From positions 1 through 23,785 of the forward strand of contig JBBDXW010000045.1 in assembly GCA_040902105.1 (NCBI GenBank): a stretch of 23,785 bases of DNA, read 5' to 3'. Positions within the stretch are counted from its first letter, which is position 1; the number at the start of each line of letters is the position of its first letter. The DNA is from IDS-8 sp040902105 (GTDB taxonomy: Bacteria > Pseudomonadota > Gammaproteobacteria > Steroidobacterales > Woeseiaceae). The notes below the pieces were generated by a model, which was given only the letters and a program-made list of their open reading frames with translations, was not told the DNA's origin and did not search any database. Below, piece after piece: positions 16,375 through 23,725 of the stretch. The translations under genes were made by a program, and so were the position numbers.

Positions 16375-17703
16375 TCAACGGCGGCTTTTGTACTGTTTCA
16401 ACCTGTTATACAGGGTCTTCAGGCTGATACCGAGTACATCGGCCGTTTTCTTCTTGTCGCCTTCGTAATGCTCGAGCGTCGACAAGATGGTGCGCCGCTC
16501 GATCTCGGCAAGAGGGGTGCCGACGTAAAGGCGGATGAAATCGTCATCCCCGGGGCTCGATGACGAGACTTTGCCGGGCAGGTCTTCGAGTTTGATTTCG
16601 TTGCCGGCGAGAAGGTGGCTGTGCAGCACGGCGCTCTTGAGTTCGCGCACGTTGCCCGGCCAGCCGTAAGACTGCAATGCCCTGCACGCCGGAGCGCTGA
16701 ACGTTTTGTCCTGATTGGCCTCGGCATTGCAAGCCGCAAGAAAATGGTTCGCAAGTAAAAGCACATCGTCCCCGCGTTCGCGGAGCGCGGGCACTCGTAT
16801 CGGAAACTGGGCGAGACGGTAGTAGAGATCCTCCCGCAAGCGGCCCCGTTCGACCGCTTCCTCAGGGTCGATGTGGGTAGCCGTAATGATCCTTGCATCC
16901 ACTGCAATGTCCTTTTCGCTCCCGACGGGCCGGATCTCGTTCGACTCCAGCACCCTCAGCAACTTTGCCTGCAGGCCGGCGTTCATTTCGGTGATTTCGT
17001 CCAGGAAAAGGGTGCCCCCCGAGGCTCGCTGGAAATAACCCCGGTGATCCCGAGTTGCCCCACGGAAGCTGCCCTTCTTGTGTCCGAACAATTCGCTTTC
17101 GAGAAGGCCGGGGGACATCGCGCTGCAGTTCAGGGACACAAAATCGTTCTGCGACCTGTCACCCAACTGGTGAATCGTACGAGCTGCGAGTTCCTTTCCG
17201 GAGCCGCTTTCTCCTGCCAGGAATATGCTGGCGTCGCCCGGTGCGCTCTTGCGCAGCAACCGGTACAAACGCTTCATTGCTCTCGACGCGCCAACCAGCG
17301 AATCGCCGCTGCCGCTCGCCGCACTGGCTGAAGTGACGTCCGAAGACTCCTCCATCGACAGGTTGCGGAGGTTTCGCGCCAGGCGATCGCGGTTGACCGG
17401 CTTACGGAAAAAATCGGACGCCCCGATGCGTATCGCGCGCGGCGCGATCCTGATAGCCGGGTCGTCACTCATGAGATAGATTTCCGTGACAGGGGTCAGA
17501 TCGATGGATTCCAGCAACCTCAGCGTATCGTCGCCGTCAAGGTGTCCATTCAGGATGGCGATCTCCGGCGTATGGCGCAACAAGGCTTCCCTTGCTTCAG
17601 GAAGGCTCTCGGCGGTCTCCGGTGAGTAACCGCATTCGCGAAACACCTGCGACAGGATCAGGGTGTTTTCGATATCGTCGTCGACAATGAGTGCACGCGG
17701 CAC
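16375..17703 (-). CDS. NtrC-family sigma-54 activator with a degenerate receiver domain
   Basis: The product has 442 residues and a GTG start preceded by AGGAG. A receiver domain spans residues 1-115 with acidic residues D8-D10, S79 and K101 in place. The phosphoacceptor position is Asn52 (AILNGHLDG) rather than Asp. An AAA+ domain (about 133-370) has Walker A GESGSGK (164-170), Walker B TLFLDE (231-236) and the arginine-finger region GRLREDLYYRL. The loop that contacts sigma-54, normally GAFTGA, reads GSFRGA (211-216). A Fis-type HTH closes the protein (about 400-440, KKTADVLGISLKTLYNRLKQY). It should bind enhancer DNA and drive sigma-54 transcription, probably of the adjacent uspE operon, but not by ordinary aspartyl phosphorylation. 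No histidine kinase gene is adjacent. Confidence 0.9.
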   Translation of the reverse strand: MPRALIVDDDIENTLILSQVFRECGYSPETAESLPEAREALLRHTPEIAILNGHLDGDDTLRLLESIDLTPVTEIYLMSDDPAIRIAPRAIRIGASDFFRKPVNRDRLARNLRNLSMEESSDVTSASAASGSGDSLVGASRAMKRLYRLLRKSAPGDASIFLAGESGSGKELAARTIHQLGDRSQNDFVSLNCSAMSPGLLESELFGHKKGSFRGATRDHRGYFQRASGGTLFLDEITEMNAGLQAKLLRVLESNEIRPVGSEKDIAVDARIITATHIDPEEAVERGRLREDLYYRLAQFPIRVPALRERGDDVLLLANHFLAACNAEANQDKTFSAPACRALQSYGWPGNVRELKSAVLHSHLLAGNEIKLEDLPGKVSSSSPGDDDFIRLYVGTPLAEIERRTILSTLEHYEGDKKKTADVLGISLKTLYNRLKQYKSRR

Positions 17704-17857
17704 GAACCTGGCTCCTGCAGTGAGTCATGCTGATCGTCAAAGTGCGATGCAACAAGTGTGCCAGTGTCCTGAGCTGCTTCCCGGCGGGTTCGACAATGGG
17801 TCAATGGGTAAGGCGCGCCCGCACACGTGCGTATCGAGGACTGCGCGGTTGCAAATA

Positions 17858-20101
17858 TTACAAAGGCCGTGGACGGGTGTTATGACGGACTCGTTTGTTT
17901 TCCTTCCTGCGTCTTTTTGCCTGGCGCGCGTCGATCGGCACCGGCATGGTTTTCCTGATCGGCGTGGCCGTCGGCCTGCCGATGTAGAAACCTTGTGCGT
18001 AGTCGATACCGAGCCTGCCGAGCAAGGTGAAGGCAGTACCGGTCTGGACGTATTCCGCGATGGTCTTCATGCCGGCCGCCCGGCCGATCTCGCCGATCAT
18101 TCTCACCATCTTCTGGTCGACAGGATTTCGCACGAGCTCCCGGATAAAGCTGCCGTCTATCTTGATGTAGTCGACAGGAAGCTTTTGCAAATAACTGAAG
18201 GAACTGTACCCGGTACCGAAATCGTCCAGGGAAACTTCACAGCCTAGTTCCCGAAGTCCTGCGATCTGCTTTTCGACATGGCTCAGGTGGCGCATCGCGA
18301 GGCTTTCGGTAATCTCGAAGGTGACGCAGTCCGGCGGTATGGCATGCCTGGTCAGCTCGGAGAGGACGAATGCAGTAAGATTCTCTGCCTCGAAAGCGTT
18401 CGCGGAGAGATTCAACGAGAATCGAAGGTCCGGCGTATCCACGCGGTATTTGGCAAGTTCTGCGATCGCGGTCTCGATAAGCCAGGTGTCGATTTCCGCC
18501 ATGAGGCCGAAACGTACAGCAGCCGGCAGAAAGACATCGGGCGAGATCATGCCGCCTCGCTCCGACTTCATTCGCAAAAGGACTTCATGATGACTGGTTT
18601 CGCCGGTGGCGATGCGCACAATCGGCTGATACCGGAGCAATAACAGGTTCTTGTCGATCGCCTCGCGCAACTTGCCGACCCAATTGACATCGGCCGCCAT
18701 CTGTTCTGCTTCCCGCTCCGTCATGCTGTGGAAGGCAAGTCGGTTGCGGCCCGACGTTTTAGCGTCCCGGCAGGCAATATCCGCCTGGGAAATGAGGTCG
18801 TCGTGATCGAACTTATCGGAATCGATCATGGTGATTCCGATACTGCAATGCACATGGAAAACATTGTCGTCTTCGACGTGCACTACCTTCCGTAGGTCTT
18901 CGAGAATGATTTCGGCAAGCGTTTGTGCCTCCGTCTTCGTAACGTTCGTCACCAGGACCGTGAACTCGTCGCCGCCAAACCGCCCGACGGTGCCACCGTC
19001 GCCGACGCAGCGCTGCAGCTGATCCGCAACTTTTCTGATCAGGCGATCCCCGGCCGGATGGCCGCAGGTATCGTTGACATACTTGAACTGATCGAGGTCG
19101 ATGAACAGCAGCGCCGACTCACCCCGTCCGGTCGCGACCTTGTGCACCTCTTTACGCAGCTCTTCGACGAAGCGCCGCCGGTTGTAGAGGCCCGTCAGGA
19201 CGTCGTGATTCGCCAGGCGTGACAGCCTTTCGTTGCGCTCCCCGAGCGCGGAGGCCGTCGACTCGAGCGCTTCCACGATCTCCGATATCTCGCGATGTCG
19301 AGCGGGCTTGAACTCCACCGCAAGGTTGCCTTTGGCCAGCTCGGCGATGGGCTGCTGGAGATCGGAGATCGCGGTCAGCGCCCGGCGCAGCCTGCGGCGG
19401 CCGATAAATCCGGAAACCACGAGTAACAGCAACAGAACGCTCGTCGCGATCTTTATATTTGTAAGGAGCCGTTCGTGGAAATAGCTGAAATCCAGCTCGA
19501 GTTCAACGAAACCGGCGAGGTTCCTTGCGTTGTCCCCGGCGGCCGAGCCCGGATCGAAGCTGAACAGGCCGTCGCTGCCGATCGACTCCGTCCAGATGGG
19601 CGCCAGAATTTCGAATGTGTGAGCGTCAAAGACGCTGCTGTCGATCAGATATGGAGTATCGGATCCCACGAGCCCGGACACCTTTTCAAGTGCGTCGTCC
19701 GACAATGGATGCATGGGCAGGCTGTGGTCCCGCATGTTGTCGATCGAGTGGTGTGGCGTACCGTCCTGAAAGTAGTACGTAACGCGGTCGATCTCGGGGT
19801 AGCGCGCGGTGAAGGTCTCGAGGCGAAGAAGGACTTCGGCGTCGCCCTTGAGATACAGCGGCGCGCCCAGCTCGTTCAGCTCTTCCGTCCATTGCAGCGC
19901 CCAGCGGCTGTAGTTGTCCTGCAATACCCATTGACCGCCCCAGTAAAGCCCGGCAATTGCGAGCGCGCCTATGACGGCCGTGATAGCGAGTTGCAGCGAC
20001 AGTATTTCGTGTATCAGAACACGTTTGCCGCGGCGGTCCGGCTGGCGCCTGGCGTCGGGCTGCCCCTTCCTGTTCGTCGACCGGGGCGCGTTCGGCGTCA
20101 C
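17858..20101 (-). CDS. Membrane-bound bifunctional GGDEF-EAL protein
   Basis: This 747-residue c-di-GMP enzyme starts at a GTG that overlaps the upstream lipoprotein stop by 4 bp (GTGA). A basic N-terminus is followed by a transmembrane helix (about 37-60), a periplasmic sensor region of unrecognised family (61-215), a second helix (217-234) and a HAMP-like linker (235-290). The GGDEF domain (about 291-455) has an intact GGDEF at 376-380 but no canonical RxxD inhibitory site. The EAL domain (about 475-715) reads EVL at 506-508. It keeps N564, the EITE glutamates (596/599), D626/D627, K647, E683 and Q703, so both synthase and phosphodiesterase activities are plausible. The companion lipoprotein probably delivers a periplasmic signal to the sensor (inference). 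Confidence 0.93.
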   Translation of the reverse strand: MTPNAPRSTNRKGQPDARRQPDRRGKRVLIHEILSLQLAITAVIGALAIAGLYWGGQWVLQDNYSRWALQWTEELNELGAPLYLKGDAEVLLRLETFTARYPEIDRVTYYFQDGTPHHSIDNMRDHSLPMHPLSDDALEKVSGLVGSDTPYLIDSSVFDAHTFEILAPIWTESIGSDGLFSFDPGSAAGDNARNLAGFVELELDFSYFHERLLTNIKIATSVLLLLLVVSGFIGRRRLRRALTAISDLQQPIAELAKGNLAVEFKPARHREISEIVEALESTASALGERNERLSRLANHDVLTGLYNRRRFVEELRKEVHKVATGRGESALLFIDLDQFKYVNDTCGHPAGDRLIRKVADQLQRCVGDGGTVGRFGGDEFTVLVTNVTKTEAQTLAEIILEDLRKVVHVEDDNVFHVHCSIGITMIDSDKFDHDDLISQADIACRDAKTSGRNRLAFHSMTEREAEQMAADVNWVGKLREAIDKNLLLLRYQPIVRIATGETSHHEVLLRMKSERGGMISPDVFLPAAVRFGLMAEIDTWLIETAIAELAKYRVDTPDLRFSLNLSANAFEAENLTAFVLSELTRHAIPPDCVTFEITESLAMRHLSHVEKQIAGLRELGCEVSLDDFGTGYSSFSYLQKLPVDYIKIDGSFIRELVRNPVDQKMVRMIGEIGRAAGMKTIAEYVQTGTAFTLLGRLGIDYAQGFYIGRPTATPIRKTMPVPIDARQAKRRRKENKRVRHNTRPRPL

Positions 20102-21135
20102 AATCTGCCCTTTGGCGCGCCGCCGGCTTCGTCCGTGCCGGCCGCAAAAGTATCGGATTGTTCACCAATCGCAGTCCTGGTGCTGATCTTCACTGCGTCC
20201 AGGGGAGTCAGGTCCGGAATCATGTCGCCTGTGCCGGTTATGATTTTTTCTGCGACAGCTACGACGGTCGCGGCGATATCGGCTTCGACGGAAGCCGTGC
20301 TCACCGCGACGCCCATTTCAAGCAGCGAATCGTTGAATACGGCAATTCGAACGCGATGATGCGCCGCGATGCGGACGATTTCTTCAATGACCGTGACGCT
20401 CAATATGCGGTTGTCCGGGAACAGCCAGAAACCGTCGATCCGCGGCGCCATGCGCTGGAACATGTAGAGCGCCTCGCGATCCGAGTTCGCGATGCGATAG
20501 TGCACTGAAACACCGTTCGCGGCTGCGGCACGCTTTGCTTCCTGAATGAGATCCTCATGACCGTTGCCGAGAATCGCTCCAATGTGCTGCAACTCCGGAT
20601 CAAGCTGTTTCCATGCTTCGACCTGCAGAGACAACGGCGGGATTGATGCAACGCCTTTAACCGGTACCGACAGGTCATCGGGCTCTTCCAGGTTGAACAC
20701 CTGACAATAAACGACTGGTACCGTCGACCAGGACATCGCAGCCTGGGCGGCCGGAAGCCCGATCGCAATAACGACAGCGACGCCGGATTCCGTAACGGCC
20801 GCAAACGCATCTTCTGGCGGCAGGCTTTTGTCCGAGAGGTTGTACATCAGAGGTTGCCCGAGCAGGGAACCGAGCTCGGTTGCAACCTTCTCGAATGCGG
20901 GCGACCGGTCGCTCAGGACGATTGCCGCCTCGACCTTGAACGGTTCCGGCACCTCCATGCGCGGGGCAGCTTCCTCCGGCGACGGCGGCGGTTCCTGTGC
21001 CGCAGGCGGTGGCGGTGGCGGTAAGGGTTCAGGTTCGGGCACGACGACATCCGGCGCAGCCGGCGGCTCCGGAGGAGCGCTCGCGCATCCGGCAATCGTC
21101 GCAAGGAGACACGCAATGAGCGCTCGCACAACCAT
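20098..21135 (-). CDS. ABC-transporter-substrate-binding-type lipoprotein with proline-rich linker
   Basis: This lipoprotein of about 345 residues starts at the ATG at 21135, giving signal and lipobox LLATIAGC (Cys17). An in-frame start at 21306 would add 57 unlikely residues. Neither start has a good Shine-Dalgarno. A proline- and glutamate-rich stretch (about 20-65, including PEPEPLPPPPPP) acts as a tether. The rest matches the ABC_sub_bind family (COG2984, TrpX-like): VEAAIVLSDRSPAFEKVATEL, VVIAIGLPAAQA, VPVVYCQVFN, HIGAILGNGHEDLIQEAKR, IDGFWLFPDNRILS and VRIAVFNDSLLEMGVAVS. No permease or ATPase gene is adjacent. The 4-bp overlap with the GGDEF-EAL gene suggests a sensory, not transport, role: a periplasmic ligand-binding protein presenting its state to the c-di-GMP enzyme. 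Confidence 0.85.
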   Translation of the reverse strand: MVVRALIACLLATIAGCASAPPEPPAAPDVVVPEPEPLPPPPPPAAQEPPPSPEEAAPRMEVPEPFKVEAAIVLSDRSPAFEKVATELGSLLGQPLMYNLSDKSLPPEDAFAAVTESGVAVVIAIGLPAAQAAMSWSTVPVVYCQVFNLEEPDDLSVPVKGVASIPPLSLQVEAWKQLDPELQHIGAILGNGHEDLIQEAKRAAAANGVSVHYRIANSDREALYMFQRMAPRIDGFWLFPDNRILSVTVIEEIVRIAAHHRVRIAVFNDSLLEMGVAVSTASVEADIAATVVAVAEKIITGTGDMIPDLTPLDAVKISTRTAIGEQSDTFAAGTDEAGGAPKGRL

Positions 21136-21188
21136 ATCCGGCAACGGCACGCGGCAGCGCGCACCCTTGCCCCCTGGCGCAACCGCAA

Positions 21189-21204
21189 GGAGACTCTGCA
21201 CAAG
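21189..21204 (+). repeat. Second copy of the short repeat at 3488
   Basis: GGAGACTCTGCACAAG differs from the 3488-3503 copy at two positions. It lies in the leader of the minus-strand lipoprotein gene. It could be the terminal end of a lost insertion sequence; no partner end was found nearby. Confidence 0.2.
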
Positions 21205-21361
21205 TCGTGGACGTCGGCTCTTTCCCCTGGCTTGTCCGGTTTCCTGTCGCATCGCGTCGAAAGCACTGCGCCCGTTGTCCAATTTCCAAACATACCGAAA
21301 GGGCACACCGGGGTCCGGGTTTGCGTCTCAGATTCGGGCCTTGCCGCGATATCGATGGCGT

Positions 21362-21386
21362 TCCCGCCATTGCCGCGAAAGCGGGA
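21362..21386. repeat. REP-like stem-loop
   Basis: TCCCGC (21362-21367) pairs with GCGGGA (21381-21386). Alternatively, CCGC-GAAA-GCGG (21373-21384) forms a tight tetraloop hairpin. The 12-base core CCGCGAAAGCGG also occurs, on the other strand, in the hairpin at 7916-7927. Intergenic position, palindromic structure and the typical spurious translation (SRFRGNGG) suggest a member of a dispersed REP-type family. Confidence 0.45.
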
Positions 21387-21543
21387 TTCGGCATTGCAGC
21401 CAACTCGAAATTCCGGATCGGTTTCCGCGTTCGAGCGAACGATGGGGGTCCATGCGTGGATGACGTTACTGTCGCTCCCGAACATTATGTCGAACTGGCG
21501 GCCAACATGATCCGTCGCCATTGATGGATAGTGAGCCATTGTG

Positions 21544-21576
21544 TTGACAGTCCGATTGCGACTGTGAAACGCTAGG
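21544..21576 (+). promoter_or_regulatory. Weak candidate promoter for the riboswitch operon
   Basis: A perfect -35 hexamer TTGACA lies at 21544-21549. The best -10-like sequence at a useful distance is GCTAGG (21571-21576), with an over-long 21-base spacer, so the pairing is doubtful. The position would place the transcription start just ahead of the riboswitch. Confidence 0.25.
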
Positions 21577-21585
21577 TGTTGCTTG

Positions 21586-21664
21586 AAAAAGGCACAGCTT
21601 CCGAAAGGAAGCGTCGCAAAGCCACCGGTCTACGGTTTTTAACTACGACAGCGGGGTTACCAGC
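21586..21664 (+). promoter_or_regulatory. Cyclic di-GMP-I (GEMM) riboswitch
   Basis: The conserved elements of the GEMM-I aptamer appear in order: GGCACAG (21591-21597); the hairpin GCTTCC-GAAA-GGAAGC (21597-21612) with its GNRA tetraloop; GTCGCAAAGCC with CCGG and CTA after it (21613-21632); and a variable second arm ending in AGCGGGGTTACC (21650-21661). The last 12 bases and the CGCAAAGCC core are identical to those I recall from the Vibrio cholerae Vc2 aptamer. The element ends 3 bases before the ATG at 21665. The only Shine-Dalgarno-like sequence, GCGGGG (21651-21656), lies inside the conserved 3' strand, so ligand binding could directly change ribosome access. Direction of control is not known. 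The closing P1 stem is poorly defined. Confidence 0.92.
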
Positions 21665-23092
21665 ATGACCTTCTTATTGAACATCACCCCATGGCCTGTT
21701 CTGTCGGCACTCCTCTGGATAGTGCTGGTGGTGACCGCGCTTTACTTCGCGCGGCCGACGGCGCATAACGCAATCCGCGCCGCGGCGGTAACCTTGCATC
21801 GAACGTTCAGGCTTGCATCGACGGGCGTCACGAAAGCGGAAGCGAGGCTCGCGCAACGCAATCGCGAAGTGCTGCTCGCGGCCGGCCGTGAAGCAAAGGA
21901 ACGAATCGTCGAACGCGAATTCGATCGCGTCAATGAGACGGTGCGCAAGGACCTGGCGAATTACTCCGCATTGCATCGCGCCCTGAGCGAATCCATAAAC
22001 CGCATCGAAACGGATCATCAGGCTGCGGTGGACGTGCCGCCCGATCCGCCGGGTTGGGTCAAGGCCGTCGAGGCGGTTGCAAAAATCGACTCGCGCGAAG
22101 GCCGCGTCGGCATCGGCAACGTGCTTAGCGATATTCACAAGTCGCTGGTCAAGGCGCATCAGGAAGCGATGGTCGCCTACCGGGAAGCAAGCGCCAATCG
22201 CCACGCGTACCTCCGGAAAATGCGGCCGGAATGGCGCCAGATCCAGCAAACGCTTGGCCAGGTGGGCAAGAACGTGGACAGCCTGCTGAGCCGCTCGGTC
22301 ACGATCGACCGTCACATGCAGGAATACGAGGACATAATCAGCGGCCAGGACCGCTCGGTATCCGTTCTGTCGTCGTCATCGCTCGTATACTTTTTTGTTT
22401 CAGCACTCGTACTTCTGGTCGCAATCGGCGGCGCTACCATCAATTTCTCCCTGATCGCGCGGCCGATGGCCGAAATGGTAGGCGGCACGAGCCTGATCGG
22501 CGGCTTCCGTACCGCCGACATCGCGGCGCTCGTTATTATCATGGTCGAGATCTCCATGGGCCTGTTCCTGATGGAGTCCTTGCGCATCACGAGACTGTTT
22601 CCGGTGATTGGCGCCCTTCCCGACAAGATCCGGGTTCGTATGGTCTGGGTCACGTTCACAATCCTGCTGCTGCTGGCAAGCGTCGAAGCCGGACTTGCTT
22701 ACATGCGCGAAGTGCTGCTGCACGATGAGCTTGCGACAAGTGCGCTGTTGCGCGGCGACATGGGCGACACGTTGAGCGGACAGTATCTCTGGATTACGAC
22801 CGCGGCACAGATGGGCATGGGTTTCATTCTGCCGTTTGCCCTGACCTTCGTTGCAATCCCGCTCGAAACGTTCGTGCATTCGTTGCGCACGGTCGTTGGA
22901 CTGGCCGGCATCGGGTTTCTGCGCGTGATCGCACTGGTTCTGCGCCTGCTCGGCAACGCGTTTCGCTACATCGGCTCGCTCGTGGAGCAGCTTTACGATT
23001 TGCCTCTGTTCGTACCCTTGTGGCTGGAGGCACGATACGGAGACCATTCCCGGAAGCCGCAGGGCAATTCGCTTCGCGAGGTGCGGACATGA
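21665..23092 (+). CDS. Unrecognised multi-pass membrane protein with long coiled-coil domain, c-di-GMP riboswitch-controlled
   Basis: I do not recognise this 475-residue protein. It has an N-terminal transmembrane helix (about 8-28), then about 200 residues of charged, alanine-rich, probably coiled-coil helix (30-230, for example KAEARLAQRNREVLLAAGREAKERIVEREFDRVNE split by a PPDPPGW turn at 125-131). Five more helices lie at about 239-263, 284-303, 326-346, 376-400 and 410-432, followed by a basic cytoplasmic-like tail. No catalytic motif is visible. The layout suggests an envelope-spanning scaffold, channel or motor-like component. Its ATG lies 3 bases after a c-di-GMP-I riboswitch, and its TGA overlaps the start of a vWA lipoprotein gene by 4 bp, so the two products probably work together in a c-di-GMP-controlled surface process (inference). 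Confidence 0.88.
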   Translation: MTFLLNITPWPVLSALLWIVLVVTALYFARPTAHNAIRAAAVTLHRTFRLASTGVTKAEARLAQRNREVLLAAGREAKERIVEREFDRVNETVRKDLANYSALHRALSESINRIETDHQAAVDVPPDPPGWVKAVEAVAKIDSREGRVGIGNVLSDIHKSLVKAHQEAMVAYREASANRHAYLRKMRPEWRQIQQTLGQVGKNVDSLLSRSVTIDRHMQEYEDIISGQDRSVSVLSSSSLVYFFVSALVLLVAIGGATINFSLIARPMAEMVGGTSLIGGFRTADIAALVIIMVEISMGLFLMESLRITRLFPVIGALPDKIRVRMVWVTFTILLLLASVEAGLAYMREVLLHDELATSALLRGDMGDTLSGQYLWITTAAQMGMGFILPFALTFVAIPLETFVHSLRTVVGLAGIGFLRVIALVLRLLGNAFRYIGSLVEQLYDLPLFVPLWLEARYGDHSRKPQGNSLREVRT

Positions 23093-23724
23093 GGACGCCA
23101 AAAGGTTTGTTCCTTGCCGCCGCATTACTTGGCTGCAATCCTGCAACGCCAACGAACACCGGGGTCTACATGCTGCTCGATACGTCGGGCACCTATCGCG
23201 AGGAACTGCAGAAAGCGGAACAGATCATTCGCTACACGCTGTCACGCCTTGATGCCGCCGATACGTTCGCGGTTGCGCGCATCGATACCGGCAGCTTCAG
23301 TGAAAAGGATATCGTAGCCAAGACGTCGTTCGATGACCGGCCGAGCACGATCAACCGGCAGAAGCGGCTGTTCGCCGAACAAATCACCACGTTCGTCAGC
23401 AAGACCGAGTCGTCCCCTTACACGGACATTACCGGCGGGCTGCTGCAGGCGGTGGAGTTTCTCAATGAAAAGGGCGCCGGCAGGAAGACCATTCTTATTT
23501 TCTCGGATCTCAAGGAGGACCTTCAGGACGGATATGTCCGCGACATCACTTTCGAGCTGGACGGGTTTGAAGTCATCGCGCTCAACGTGACCAAGCTGCG
23601 ATCGGACAACGTCGACCCGAGGGAATACCTGTCGCGCCTGAATGAGTGGCAGACGCGCGTGGAAAAATCCGGTGGCGAATGGCGGGTTATCAACGATCTC
23701 GACGGACTGGAGGGGTTGCTGTAG
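23089..23724 (+). CDS. vWA-domain lipoprotein
   Basis: This 211-residue protein starts at the ATG overlapping the upstream stop (ATGA); an in-frame start at 23020 would bury the signal. A short lipoprotein signal ends at LLGC (Cys16). The rest is a compact von Willebrand factor A-like domain. A first strand GVYMLLDTSGT carries a MIDAS-type DxSxT (D31, S33, T35). SPYTDITGGLLQAVEFL supplies a candidate second-loop Thr (T112 or T115), and KTILIFSDLKED a third-loop Asp (D140). The domain then continues to VINDLDGLEGLL at the C-terminus. MIDAS vWA domains bind partners through a divalent metal. It is the second gene of the c-di-GMP riboswitch operon, and its partner is probably the coiled-coil membrane protein. 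Confidence 0.88.
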   Translation: MRTPKGLFLAAALLGCNPATPTNTGVYMLLDTSGTYREELQKAEQIIRYTLSRLDAADTFAVARIDTGSFSEKDIVAKTSFDDRPSTINRQKRLFAEQITTFVSKTESSPYTDITGGLLQAVEFLNEKGAGRKTILIFSDLKEDLQDGYVRDITFELDGFEVIALNVTKLRSDNVDPREYLSRLNEWQTRVEKSGGEWRVINDLDGLEGLL

Positions 23725-23725
23725 C

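Larger units (their letters stand above)
21136..21585. other. Non-coding divergent intergenic region
   Basis: About 450 bases separate the lipoprotein start (minus) from the riboswitch (plus). It holds a short repeat shared with 3488-3503 (at 21189-21204), a REP-like stem-loop (21362-21386) and a possible -35 element at 21544. Open frames cross it on both strands, but their translations look like repeat-derived noise (for example ESRFRGNGG, typical of frames over REP-type repeats). No clear promoter for the minus-strand operon was identified. Confidence 0.7.

Noticed and set aside
17704..17857. Histidine kinase or small gene between the activator and the GGDEF-EAL gene
   Set aside because: The 154-base gap contains no convincing frame with a start signal; it is probably the activator's promoter region.
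20913..21539. Minus-strand 208-codon frame across the divergent intergenic region
   Set aside because: It overlaps the lipoprotein gene in another frame and includes REP-like repeat translation (ESRFRGNGG) and low-complexity Arg-rich sequence; no start signal or domain.
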